From: Brachypterus glaber
Lineage: Eukaryota; Arthropoda; Insecta; Coleoptera; Kateretidae
Length of the DNA: 64,000 nt
Reading direction: 5' to 3'
Assembly: GCA_958510825.1 (NCBI GenBank)
Contig: OY294044.1
Span: 102,710,893 to 102,774,892 of the forward strand
Shown: positions 11,362 through 21,581 of the stretch, one piece after another
Numbering within the stretch: position 1 is the first letter of the stretch
Layout: every line of letters begins with the position of its first letter
Notes under the pieces: model-generated
What the model saw: the letters and a program-made list of their open reading frames with translations, nothing else
The model's database searches: none
What the model was told of the DNA's origin: nothing
Made by a program: the position numbers and the translations under genes

Positions 11362-12994
11362 CTTTGTTACCCTTTTTTAAACCGTTAGTAAAAGGTTTCG
11401 TTATTTTAGCGAAGTCTTTTATAAATTTTCTGTAGTAGCCTAGCAATCCTAAAAATGCTTTGATTTCTTTTTGAGTCTTGGGGATCGGGTAATTTTCAAT
11501 TGCTTTTATTTTATCGGGGTTTGGTTTTACGCCTTCTGGGGTAACTATATGTCCAAGAAAAGATATCTCCCTTTTTAGAAAATCGCATTTATTAATTTGT
11601 AATTTAAAATTTGCATTGCGTAATCTTTGAAAGACTTGTCTCAAGTGGTCCAGATGCTCCTGTAAGCTGGAGCTAAAGACTATTATGTCATCCAGGTACA
11701 CCAGGCAAAATTTATTGAGTATGCCGCGTAGCAGGGTGTCCATTGCGCGTTGGAGCGTGGTTGGTGCCGATTTTAGGCCAAATGGCATTCTAAGAAATTC
11801 GAAGTGGCCACCTTCAGTAGAAAAAGCAGTTTTCTCTATATCTTCAGGTGCCATTTCTATCTGATGAAATCCGGATGCCAAATCTAATGTAGTGAAGTAA
11901 AGACAGCGTCCCAACTTATCCAAAAGGTCGGTAATATTAGGAATTGGGTATTTATCCCCTATGGTTTTATCATTGACCTTTCGATAGTCGATAACAATAC
12001 GCCATCTAGGTTCCCCACTAGCATCAGGTTTTTTTGGAACTACCCATATTGGAGAACTCCACGGACTGTAAGAGGGGCGTATAATTTTTTGTTTAAGAGG
12101 GCTATTTATTTGTTTACGCACCTCTTTTCTATGTATTTCGGGATATCTATAGGTTTTCGAATAAACAGGAATTTCATCTGTAGTTCGAATGTGGTGCTTA
12201 ACTTTACCCGTATAAGTTAGTACATCCCCTTCAATATAAATTAAATCGCTATATTCCTTAATTAAATTTAAAATGGCTTGTTTTTCTTCCGCATTCATGT
12301 GGTTCATGCGTAAAGAAGAAAAATCAAACGAGCCTTTTTGGAACATAAAGTTATTAAAATTTTCACAAGGGCGGTGTTCATATTCGTTGAACTCTTCCAC
12401 CCCAATAGAAATATCGGAATCAAAAGAAATATTTTTTTCGCTACGATTTACAATACTACAGTTTGTAGTAAAATTTTTTACGTTACAAACGCATTCTGGT
12501 ATTTCCAGACCGTTAATTTTCGTGTAAGGGATGAAAACATCACCCTCTTTAATATTTTTAATTTTTAATTTAATTATTTGTTCCGTCCCTGACGGGACTT
12601 CAATGCAATTCAAAGAATTAGCTACGTTAAAAAAATGAATTTTTATCCTACGTGTAGGCGTAATTAATACGTTATTGTACAAGTCAATTACCGCATTAAG
12701 TTTCCTAAGGTTATCTAGACCTAAGAGAATATCGAAATTTTTATGAAAATTAAATAGATGAAATTTTAATTCTTTGCCGTAAAAATTTGGGATCTTTGTA
12801 CTATGCTTTTCCAAAGAACTTCCATGTGCACTAGAAATTAAAAAAGGATCATCGATTATATTTTCTGAAAAAAATCTTTTTGCAATTTCGGGCTTAACGA
12901 AACTTTTCGTGGCACCGTTATCGATCAGAACTTTTAAATTATGTTCGGGAAAAATAACATATGATAGCTCACTTTTAGAGTCCGTTAGGCTCAT
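11362..12994 (-). CDS. Element B pol: protease and reverse transcriptase (truncated by element A)
   Basis: The frame opens with MSLTDSKS. A retropepsin-like segment has D25-N26-G27 where DTG or DSG is usual. The reverse transcriptase core follows, with IIRPSYSPWSSPIWVVPKK, RIVIDYRKVN, YFTTLDLASGFHQI and YLDD at residues 433-436, then the thumb and connection (FLGLLGYYRKFI). Element DNA begins at 11361, so the last dozen codons of the open frame down to 11324 are LTR sequence. Pol is -1 relative to gag and is open upstream of its ATG, which suggests expression by -1 frameshifting near 13009. The protein would lack RNase H and integrase as it stands. Confidence 0.9.
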
Positions 12995-13008
12995 TAAATT
13001 AATTTTTT

Positions 13009-13176
13009 CTAATTTTCCGAGGCTAGATTTCCTAAAAAATTTTCCGAATTTTCATTTTCCGGAGTTTTATTTGATTTTCCCAAATGTACGTTAAAATTTT
13101 CTGGGGGAAATTCCCCCATTGGTTCGTTTTGCAAAGTGAACAACTCTTCTACCGTATAGTTAGGGCTGTTTTGAGT
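13009..13176 (-). pseudogene. Element B gag C-terminal extension beyond an in-frame stop
   Basis: The gag frame stops at TAA (13177-13179) but stays open for another 55 codons with coding-like content (a TVEELFTLQNEP segment) to TAG at 13009-13011, where the pol frame takes over. The first stop is probably a point mutation that shortened gag. Programmed readthrough is a less likely alternative. Confidence 0.6.
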
Positions 13177-14214
13177 TTAATTTTGTCTAAGATAATTATT
13201 TGTTCTATGTGTATTTCGAGTAGATACACTCATTGGCGTTGGCTTAGGCAACGGCTGGTTAGGGTTATGTTTAAAAACATTTATATTTTTTGAACCAGAG
13301 CCAGGTTGATAAGAAAAATTCTTATTTTGATTTTGGAAATTTTGGTTGGGATTAAAGTTTTGCCTAGCATTATGGGCAAAATTTGTTATTTGTAGGGGCC
13401 TTGTTGTTTGTGGGGGGTAACGATTTGGACTTTTTGGATTTCTAAAATTTCTCTGCGGGATCTGTCTATGATTTTCCCGAGGATTTTCCGTAACAAATTG
13501 AAAATCATTAGTTAGCATATTAAGTGCAGAATTTAAATCATCAGGATTTTTCGTCCGCATTAAGGATCCTATAGGTTCTCGTAGGCCCCTTAGTAGAACT
13601 CTTAATGCGTATTTTCGCAGATATCCTGTTATTATAGGTTTTTCATTATCATCCCCATGGATATTTAAAAACGCTATTTGTAAATTGAGGTACATAATAA
13701 TTCGGTGATAAAAATCAAAGACAGATTCCGAAAATTGTTGTCGTTGGTCAGTCATCTCTATGCTTAAACTAAACACATCACGTTTATCTGAATAAGTGTT
13801 AGTTAAAGCTATTTTAAGGTCGTCCCAAGTACTTACTATGCGAGCAGATATTTTTATTGCTGCATCGCCTTTTATTTTGGAAATTATACTTGACATAAGA
13901 TATTCGTTTTGAAAGTCTGTCGGGTCTGTCGTATTATAAAATTTGTTTACGAGTTTTTCGCAGATTTCTATGAATCTAGGGAGAAGCTCTGTTTCTCCCC
14001 GAAAATCTGGGATCATATTAATATAGTCCTGTTTAAGGACGGGTACAACAGGTTCGTTTCCTGTAGCCATATCGTTAATATTAAGGTTTTCAAATGAATT
14101 TAAAATTTCTAAACTAAAGTTATCAATTAGGGTTTGTTCTAAATCTAATTCTGAGCCTGCACTTGAGCTAGAACTTGAGCTTGAAATTTCTTGTCTAGGA
14201 CCTCTAAAAAACAT
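13177..14214 (-). CDS. Element B gag (345 aa)
   Basis: This is the structural protein of element B. A Ser-rich N-terminus (run of 8 Ser near residue 12) is followed by an insect gypsy-type capsid region (about 60-240: DYINMIPDFRGE, FIEICEKLV, FDFYHRI, VLLRGL) and an Asn/Gln/Pro/Arg-rich tail (about 250-345). There is no CCHC zinc knuckle, as is common in several insect gypsy lineages where basic residues bind RNA. The ATG at 14214 is the first in frame; the Met in MATGNE (about residue 49) could be an alternative. Confidence 0.85.
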   Translation of the reverse strand: MFFRGPRQEISSSSSSSSAGSELDLEQTLIDNFSLEILNSFENLNINDMATGNEPVVPVLKQDYINMIPDFRGETELLPRFIEICEKLVNKFYNTTDPTDFQNEYLMSSIISKIKGDAAIKISARIVSTWDDLKIALTNTYSDKRDVFSLSIEMTDQRQQFSESVFDFYHRIIMYLNLQIAFLNIHGDDNEKPIITGYLRKYALRVLLRGLREPIGSLMRTKNPDDLNSALNMLTNDFQFVTENPRENHRQIPQRNFRNPKSPNRYPPQTTRPLQITNFAHNARQNFNPNQNFQNQNKNFSYQPGSGSKNINVFKHNPNQPLPKPTPMSVSTRNTHRTNNYLRQN

Positions 14215-14390
14215 AGGTACTTACAGTAGAATTGTGAAGATCGTCCCCTGGTACATTGGCTGTGATGTTCACTCACACTCCTGGATGTCCTGGCTGGTCC
14301 TGTCTTCACGGAATTTATTTTCTGGTTCTTTTTTTTCTCTGGTAAATCGCCGAACCGATACGAATTTTTGCTTAATTCGCCCAAAGAAAT
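14215..14390 (-). other. Element B leader
   Basis: 176 bp between PBS and gag ATG. I see only short spurious frames. Confidence 0.6.
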
Positions 14391-14403
14391 ACCGACTGCG
14401 CCA
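14391..14403 (-). promoter_or_regulatory. Element B primer binding site
   Basis: On the - strand the sequence is TGGCGCAGTCGGT, the tRNA-Ser-type PBS known from the 17.6/297 group. It directly follows the putative LTR end ...GATAAT. Confidence 0.75.
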
Positions 14404-14649
14404 ATTATCTACCGAGTTCCCGAAGTTAGGTTTTTAAAAAGGAAATAAATTTATTAATTTATTTAGATAGAAAAATACAAGTTCGTTTATTGATCAAAGC
14501 TAAGTACAGACTGAAGTTTTGGAATATACATTTTAGGTATCTGAGGTGAAATGCTTACAAAGCTATTTCCTAATAAAGAAATGTTTATAAATTATAATAA
14601 GCAGAAATGATATTTAATATAATAAAGGTGAGTGACTGCAGGTCGTTAA

Positions 14650-14651
<2 letters not shown>
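14404..14651 (-). repeat. Element B 5' LTR (putative, about 248 bp)
   Basis: The inner end is fixed by the PBS. The outer end is inferred at AGTTAAC (- strand, 14651-14645), where unique sequence gives way to a pure (TA)n tract. AATAAA-like signals occur near 14446-14455. The partner LTR is outside the window, so the outer boundary is not proven. Confidence 0.55.

Positions 14652-14712
<61 letters not shown>
14652..14712. repeat. (TA)n microsatellite
   Basis: About 30 uninterrupted TA units, immediately next to the inferred outer end of element B. Confidence 0.95.
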
Positions 14713-14718
<6 letters not shown>

Positions 14719-14744
14719 GAAGCAAATTTGCATCATTTTTTTAA

Positions 14745-15626
14745 TGTATTTTTTGTATGACTTATAACTAATTCACTTAAACTTTACACTTAGATTTTTA
14801 GCGCTTAATTTTCTTTTTCGGAAAAACCAAAAATTGTTTGATTAGGTATGTATCTTAGAACATTTCGGGTGAAAATTAAAAAAAAATCTATCTAGCGCTT
14901 TCTTTTAAATTTCTGTAAAATTATAAATTTTAAAATAATTCACCCATTTCTGTCCCATTATCTCGTGATTCAGTAAACCGATTTTCAATTAAAAATCAAC
15001 ATTGTATACTTTATTTAGGGCCACTTGCACCAACTTTTGGTCTGTGATTATCTCAGCTAAACCGAGTTTAAGTTAAAAATGCTGCGTTCTGATTGGTCGG
15101 CCGTCAACTTAATCCAAGTTTAAAGTTAAACAATCATTGGTGCAAGTGGCCCTTATTGAGCATGAAAAAAATCTTTAAAATTACATGTAATATGTTCTAT
15201 TTGCTTGTATCTTTAACAATGCCGGCATAGATTTTCCGAATTTTTACCGTATAAATTCGAAAAATCTATGCCGGCATTGTTAAGGATCCAAGAAAATAGG
15301 TCTTGTTACATGTAATTTTAAAGGTTTTTTTAAAGGTTTTTACAGTGGTGATTTTCAATCAAAACTCACTTTACTGAATCTCGAGGTAATGGGACACAAA
15401 TGAATGAATTATTTTAAAATTTGTATTTTACAAAAATTTAAAACAAAGCGCTATATAGATTCTTTTAATTTTTACCCAAAATTTTCGTTTGGACTTCTAA
15501 GAGCCACACCTGATAGACTCATAAAAAAAATTTGGTTTTTCGAAAAAAGAAAATAACACGCTAAAAACATATAGTGTAACGTTTAAGGTCGTGCCTTGAA
15601 TTAGTTATAAGTCGTACAAAAAAATA
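14745..15626. mobile_element. Long imperfect palindrome (foldback element) with a MITE in its left arm
   Basis: Arms of about 370-500 bp face each other around 15250. The outer ends are TTTTTTGTATGACTTATAAC and its complement at 15600-15622. The centre is a tight pair of AATGCCGGCATAGATTTT (about 15220 and 15264). The left arm is longer because a 135-bp Harbinger-type MITE is inserted at 15018-15152. There is no ORF. The structure fits a non-autonomous foldback transposon; terminal duplications were not resolved. Confidence 0.75.
15018..15152. mobile_element. PIF/Harbinger-type MITE
   Basis: Terminal inverted repeats GGGCCACTTGCACCAA and TTGGTGCAAGTGGCCC are flanked by TTA on both sides (15015-15017, 15153-15155), the 3-bp duplication typical of PIF/Harbinger. 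The same termini bound the larger element at 33714-34585, which retains transposase sequence. Confidence 0.85.
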
Positions 15627-16840
15627 GATAGGTATGTACCTCAAAAATTTACAGTTCCAGTTCAAGGTCACAATAGTAGATCATTCAATAAGTGTATAAT
15701 ATTTGCTATTAAACAATGAGGGTGAATTTTGGCACACGAGTCGATAGACGAGTGGCCTAATCACCCGAATGATTAATAGCTATTATACACGAGTAGAATA
15801 CTATACTTTATCCACGGCTGTTTTGAAGTTTAAACGGTTTATTTTTACAGACCCGTGATTAATAGGCCTATTAATCACGGCGGTGGATAATAGTATATTA
15901 TGCACTTAGTATGCGAACTAAGTCTTTAGTGTTCGAGACTGAAGTTTTTTTGCTGAGACAGAGTCGAGGCGAAAAATCAGTCCAAGCGGTAGATAATATG
16001 TAAGCTAGCACTTAATTAGGTAGTAGAAAAAATTGTTTTTTAATTTCAGTGTTATACCTTACAAAATAAACCCAAATTCAAAACTCCCTGAATTGTATTT
16101 CTTTCCAGGTAAAGCCGCGTGTATTGACCTGACCACTGGACTAAATATTTTTATAGAAAAACGGTTGTCAACATGTTTTTAATGGACCGCAATATTTCTC
16201 TAGAATTATAAAAGTTTTTCAAGCACAATAATGTAAGAAAACTTCTGATTTTCAGTAAATAATATAGATAAAAGATAAAAATCATCAAAGCACCATTTTT
16301 CAACCTATATTGTACAAAGACGTTTTCTATAAAAAAATCTCTGTTCTAAAGAATTTTTCCTTTAAGTTCACGACAAAAAGAAAAATGTATGAAATATATG
16401 AAACGAAAAATAAAATAAAAATTATAAAAATAAATGCCTGAAAGATTTCTTGGCGACTGAAATGCCCATAAAAACTGAAATGGATTTAAAGCCATTAGTG
16501 AAAATCATTCGTTTTAACTTTTTATATTACAAACTATTTCAAGCATAGTTTTCTTCAAATTGGTCTCTTGATACAATAATTGTGAAACAATTATTTTAAA
16601 TAGATGACGTCCTCGATGCAGTCTTATTTTAATTTAAAAAAACTAGTAAACAAAAGAATACTTTCCCCTGTAGGGGTTTATTAAAACTATACTTCTTTTT
16701 TTTTTTTTCAAAAAAAGAAAAATTTAAAATTACTTTTTTTTTAAATAACACGGGTCAACACAAAATTTGACTTTGACTCTAAAGTATAAAATTTCGATAG
16801 TTTAGGTCGTAATTACACGAAAAAAAAAATTATATGGCAT
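15627..16840. other. Gene-free AT-rich tract with one small inverted repeat
   Basis: I see no supported gene. An inverted repeat spans about 15804-15896, with a TTTATCCACGGC arm and a GGTGGATAATAGTA arm. It contains a perfect 28-bp palindrome at 15853-15880 centred on AGGCCT. 15910-15990 resembles 34725-34805 (AGTCTTTAGTGTTCG shared), an unclassified dispersed repeat. Confidence 0.5.
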
Positions 16841-17119
16841 AAAAAAATTTGCTTTTGTATTTAGAAGACCGATTGAACGATATTTTTCAAAATCTGTGGT
16901 ATTATTTTTTATTGGAAGATAGAACCATCAAAATAAATTTGTTTATCATTTTTATTAAGTATTACTATCAAAATACCTTACAAAAAAGTAAAAAATACTT
17001 TAAAAATGTACACTTTTATGTTCATAAGTACTTTCTCTCAATAAACACCAGATATAGTCTCCCATAATGTTTTCATTGGCCAATACTTGATAACGTTAAT
17101 AAGTCCATTACATTTGATT

Positions 17120-17460
17120 CACTGCTTAATTAAAAATTGCTCACCTTTCAAAAATCTTTTACAATAACTACGAGCAACATTTGGAGCCCATTGCTTGTCT
17201 TAATTCCAAACAGGACAGTCAAAATATGCTTCGTAGGCTTCACAGAGAACGTGAGATGTTTTTAGTTCATATTTCTCGAACTTTAATAAATTGACCACAT
17301 ACGTAGCAAAGTGCATCAGTATCATATTTACACTTTCGCGATGCCTTTTTAACGTTTTCTCGACATGTACAAAACACCTGATCGTTGTTTATCACTTGAG
17401 TGCCATCTGGAGGTACTGCGTGAACGTAAAAACCCCACTCAGATCTTGCGGTATTTTTGA
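17120..17460 (-). pseudogene. Degraded TE-associated cysteine-rich protein fragment
   Basis: On the - strand the reading includes CKYDTDALCYVCGQFIKVRE and then, after a +1 shift, LCEAYEAYF, then an in-frame stop, then DKQWAPNVARSYCKRFLKG. This order (CxYD..CYVCG, aromatic AYF, then WAP with a third Cys) matches a Cys-rich domain repeated many times in insect genomes in uncharacterised, probably transposon-derived proteins. At least one frameshift and two stops make it non-functional. The recognition is from memory of the motif pattern, not a search. Confidence 0.6.
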
Positions 17461-18470
17461 ATGTATTTAAACTAATTGAAATTTATAAAAATATTCGAAA
17501 ATGAGTATTATTACCACAACTATCACAAAAGCAAACTTTAAACCAAAAGAAGGCATTTTCTTTTCGTTTTTGTGCATAAAAATCATAATATAAACTTTAG
17601 GACAAAGAACAAAAAAAAATTTGTTGAGTCGTGTAATCGAAGACTACAAGACAAAAACGCTGTCACAATGTAAATTAGGTCGACTTTCGCACGGTAAACC
17701 GTGCTTATTTATGTGGAAGTGGACCTTATTCGCATTGTGACCCTCAGCGTTTTTGTTACGTAGATCTCACTTCTTAAAAAAAAAATTGTTTATTTTTTTT
17801 TTTTTTTTTTTTTTGATTTTTTATCCCACAAAGTTTCCCGGACAGACAGATCGACAGACAGACAGACAGACAGACAGACTGCCAGAATTTTTTTGACTGA
17901 AATTTTCTTTTTTATATAAAACGTCGAGAAGCGTAAAACAAGCAACAAGAATTTTTTAGATATTTTTACTAGTGGTAGTAAAAATATACAAACTGGTTAA
18001 AACAGGCCATACCGAAATATTTGAAAAATGCACTTAAATATTTATTTATTTGGTATTGATTAAAAAGGCCATTTATTTCTGATACGGTATGCAAAGATTT
18101 AGGGAAAAAAGACATTTAACTTAGTATTAGGTACCTCCTAATTTAATAAAAGAAAGTACTTTTAAGTTTAGTTTTAATTAAAGAAAGTAGGTACTTTTAA
18201 GTTAGTTTTGAGTTTCTGTTAAAACAGAAACACAAAAAATACGCCATTTTATTACGTGACAAAATAGTGGTGTTTTTTTTAATAAATTCTAGTACCGTTT
18301 ATAAAAATAACATTTTTTTGAAACAAGATCTTGTACTTTCATAACCTACTGCTATAAATTTGATTTGAGGCATAAAAATTGGGCGCTGCGAGGTTAAGTT
18401 GTCAGATTTCAATTTTTTTATTTATTTCAGATAAGATAATTGGGCTTTTTAGGGTGGTAAAAAAATAACA
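17461..18470. other. Gene-free tract with low-complexity DNA
   Basis: AT-rich sequence with a small MITE (listed separately), a T20-class homopolymer near 17795 and a (GACA)n run at 17841-17880. The CCCGGACAGACAG...AAAACGTC context recurs at 47078-47160, so the run belongs to a dispersed repeat. No coding potential seen. Confidence 0.5.
17652..17757. mobile_element. Small inverted-repeat MITE
   Basis: Arms CAAAAACGCTG(...)TCACAATG pair with CATTGTGACCCTCAGCGTTTTTG around a GCACGGTAAACCGTGC hairpin centre. There is no ORF, and the target duplication was not resolved. Confidence 0.6.
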
Positions 18471-18661
18471 TTTAAAATAGCGCATCCAATATGGTGTCAA
18501 AATTTTAAAATTTTCATTATTGTTTGCTGAAAATTAGTGATTCATTATTTTTAAGGTCGTTAAAACCAAATCCGATGTTAAAAATTGAAAATTAAAATGA
18601 CTGATTTAATATGAAGCGCCAATTTTAAAATTTCGACGCCATATTGGATGCGCTATTTTAA
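18471..18661. mobile_element. 191-bp inverted-repeat element
   Basis: TTTAAAATAGCGCATCCAAT at the left pairs with ATTGGATGCGCTATTTTAAA at the right. Imperfect pairing continues inward. Probable MITE without coding content. Confidence 0.65.
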
Positions 18662-19664
18662 ATTCTAAAAAAAGAAAAACACAACTTTAATAATATCCTA
18701 CGGGAATTGAACCCTAGACGATTTACAAAAATTAATACCGGTACGATTTGTGAAACTATTTTGCATAAAAATTAAAAATATAATGTATAAACTAAAAAAT
18801 ATGTATATGTTTTGTTTATATGCTAATTTTACTGATATTAATTAATGTAATTACACATTAAACAGTTTGGTATCTGTACCCACTGAAGACAAATATCCTT
18901 AGAAAAACTTGCAGATACATACATTAGTTTAAGCAATTTTTTTTAACCGACCTTATCTATACTTTGAGGTTAATTTACAACGACCAAATTGTGTATGAGG
19001 GTTTATCTCCAAGCTATTGAAAGTCATAAGTTGTATCTTTTCGAAGTTAGAGAAATTAAAAAAGTACGATTTGCGGACCGGTACGATATAGGCTACCTTC
19101 CCCTATGATAGGAAAAATTACCTAAAAGCAGAGAAAATTATACCCAGTTACACCTTTGTTTACAAAAAAAGAGAAATAAATTTTCGCTGTTGTAAACATC
19201 CCATGACAGTAAACACACGTGTATTTATAATCCCAAAATCCCATAACGTGCATAAAAAATACGTTATTCTTTTTAAACAAACTCATGCATGTCAAATAAA
19301 AGCAATTAAAATAAAAATAATAAAAATAAAGGTAGCAGTAATTTTTATCATTTGATCAATGCATATTTGAACTTTAACCTTTTACAACAAAATTTAACCT
19401 ATATTCGAGTTAGCTAATTTCATCGACTTACACCTAAAAATGAACTAAGACAGCCCGTGAGAATCTTCACAGCATCCTGGAGCATCCCCATGGCAAGGAG
19501 CTGGTGATTTTTTTCTAGCCTTCATTCACAAGGTCACATTTAATGGTTTACACTTTCCCTTTCGGCGAGTTTCAGGCTGAAGTGTTCAACGAGCGCGGAG
19601 GTTGCCGCGTTGCGTCGTTTTCACTTCACGACTGATGCCTACCGTGTTTCAGCAGGGTAGACTG
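18662..19664. other. Gene-free tract with a GC-richer block
   Basis: No supported gene. 19445-19640 is clearly GC-richer than its surroundings and is open in short frames on both strands, but has no recognisable domain and no convincing splice signals. It could be an old repeat or a lost exon. Confidence 0.4.
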
Positions 19665-20351
19665 AAATAAGGGACGATTGTCTATTTCAGGCATGCGAAT
19701 CTAGAACTCTTACTGAATATACACTGTGTTTGCAGTTTTTTGGCATTAAATAAAGGGAGCATAGGTTCGGAAACGAACCCTAAGAAAGTTAGAATCCTTT
19801 AAAATTGTACTAAGAATAAGGTTTTAAATTAATAACTTTGGTACCCTTTGAGCTAAAGCGACGAGGATTTGAATGTATTTGTTTGTTTAACCTCGTACTA
19901 TTCTACTTAATTAGGCATCCCCTAAGTCCAGGACTTGTGTGGGCTAGTAGTAGAGGAAACCACCGGCTTATACTGACTTTCGAACCAGTTTTTATAGGGA
20001 GTGCGCTTCACTTATGCCTTCGCCAAATTTTCAATTATTAATTAACTGAAAAAGGCAAATCGGCGCCAGTGAGAATCGAACTCACGCTAGTTGTAGTAGA
20101 CTTGTCATGTACAGACGCGGTAGACCACTACACCAATCCTTCCATGTATTCATTAAAAATTAGGACGCGTGCGCCTAAAACTTCTTTAATGAAATAAGTA
20201 TTTTAATAGACTATTAAAATTTTACTTAGGGAAAGCTCTCGAGAATGAACACTTGGGTAAGGATCAAAGTAGTGCGCAGTTAGCGTTTAAGTTTTCTTTT
20301 ACAGAACGCTTAAACTTAAAAAAATTACAAATGTACAAACTAGGTTTGGAC
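19665..20351. repeat. Tandem duplication, unit 1 (SINE-filled)
   Basis: 687 bp beginning AAATAAGGGACGATTG and ending ...AAACTAGGTTTGGAC. Without the SINE (264 bp) and one 7-bp target copy it is about 416 bp, matching unit 2 in length and, by eye, in nearly all bases. Confidence 0.85.
19880..20143 (-). mobile_element. tRNA-derived SINE, copy 1
   Basis: On the - strand a tRNA-like head carries an A-box (GGTGTAGTGG) and a B-box (GAGTTCGATTC) ending GGCGCC, followed by a non-tRNA body ending GAGGTTAAACAAA. ATGTATT flanks both sides (19873-19879, 20144-20150), and unit 2 of the tandem duplication is the empty site. The body is shared with copy 2 at 59304-59571. The ends of the tRNA part do not pair as an acceptor stem, so this is not a tRNA gene. 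Confidence 0.85.
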
Positions 20352-20769
20352 AAATAAGGGACGATTGTCTATTTCAGACATGCGAATCTAGAACTTTTAC
20401 TGAATATACACGGTGTTTGCAGTCTTTTGGCATTAAATAAAGGGAACATAGATAGGTTCGGAAACGAACCCTAAGAAAGTTAGAACCCTTTAAAATTGTA
20501 CTAAGACTAAGGTTTTTAATTAATAACTGGTACCCTTTGAGCTAGAGCGACGAGGATTTGAATGTATACTAGTATTCATTAAAAATTAGGACGCGTGCGC
20601 CTAAAACTTTTTTAATGAAATAAGTATTTTAATAGACTATTAAAATTTTATTTGGGGAAAGCTCTCGAGAATGAACACGTAGGTAAGGGATCAAAGTAGT
20701 GCGCAGTTAGCGTTTAAGTTTTTATTTACAGAACTCTTAAACTTAAAAAAATGTACAAACTAGGTTTGC
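20352..20769. repeat. Tandem duplication, unit 2 (SINE-empty)
   Basis: 418 bp directly following unit 1 and similar throughout. At the place where unit 1 holds the SINE it reads GAATGTATACTAGTATTCAT without insertion. Confidence 0.85.
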
Positions 20770-21581
20770 GTCATAGACAAAGAACATAGATGAGCTGTCA
20801 TCTCAAGGTCATATACAAATTTACTATCCCCCATTTTGATTATAACTAAACCGGGAAATTTAAATTAATGGCTAAAATGTACATAAACGGCATAACTTCA
20901 CTTCACTTCACTACTGTAGAGATAAATCATACTCATAAAAAAGTTACATAGGAATTCGTGCATTGCAATGAAGATCATAATTTTTCATGTATTCTGTGTA
21001 GGACTGTCCTACTACGACATACACTCCAGTGTGTAGTCATGTCATTTATTTATACTCATACATCATGTAAGCATGAAAAAATCTAAAACATTTTTACTCA
21101 AAACTGTTAAACTAAGCCAGAATTAGGAACCAGGTACATTGCACGCTTTTAAAATATCAGCTATGGTAGATTTTTCATTTTTTTTTCACTCGATATATTA
21201 TTTGACATTATTACTACCTTTACTATGTACTATTAAACAACTACCTCTTAAATTCATGAACACTGTACAATGTATTTTATTTACTTTAATAAAAAACAAT
21301 ATAATATTAACATGCAATTTTACAAAAGTAACTTTATTGGGCGAAGCCCAGTTTTCAAAAGATCTTTGATCTTTGTCATTTAACAAGAGATCTAAAGATA
21401 GTCTTGTGAGTCGACTGATCATAAAACTAGAAACATATACCTAATTAGATTTAACTGGAAAACAAAAAATATAAAGACAAACCAAAAATATTAAAAAAAT
21501 GAGGTTATGTTAACTTCAAGTTTGATGTTAGTCCAAAATGATCAAAATTTGCGTTACGTAATACTTGAACGTTCCCTAAGA
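20770..21581. other. Gene-free AT-rich tract
   Basis: No supported gene. 21550-21575 carries TTTGCGTTACGTAATACTTG...GTTCCCT, the right terminus of the MITE family seen complete at 51309-51529, as a solo end next to the following palindrome. Confidence 0.45.

Larger units (their letters stand above)
1..14651 (-). mobile_element. Element B: interrupted Ty3/gypsy (17.6/297-like) retrotransposon
   Basis: On the - strand it reads LTR (14651-14404), PBS (14403-14391), gag (14214-13177), pol (12994-11362), and then, across element A, pol again at 191-1. The rest of pol and the 3' LTR lie outside the window. When one 4-bp target copy is discounted, the pol frame runs unbroken across the insertion. 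A tRNA-Ser-type PBS (TGGCGCAGTCGGT), separate gag and pol frames and a TATATA flank all match the 17.6/297/Tom group of Drosophila. The element is disabled by element A and by in-frame stops at the end of gag. Confidence 0.9.

Noticed and set aside
20048..20141. Possible tRNA gene (A- and B-box on the - strand); the same at 59489-59571
   Set aside because: The ends do not form an acceptor stem, the body continues with a shared non-tRNA part, and one copy has a target duplication. These are SINEs.
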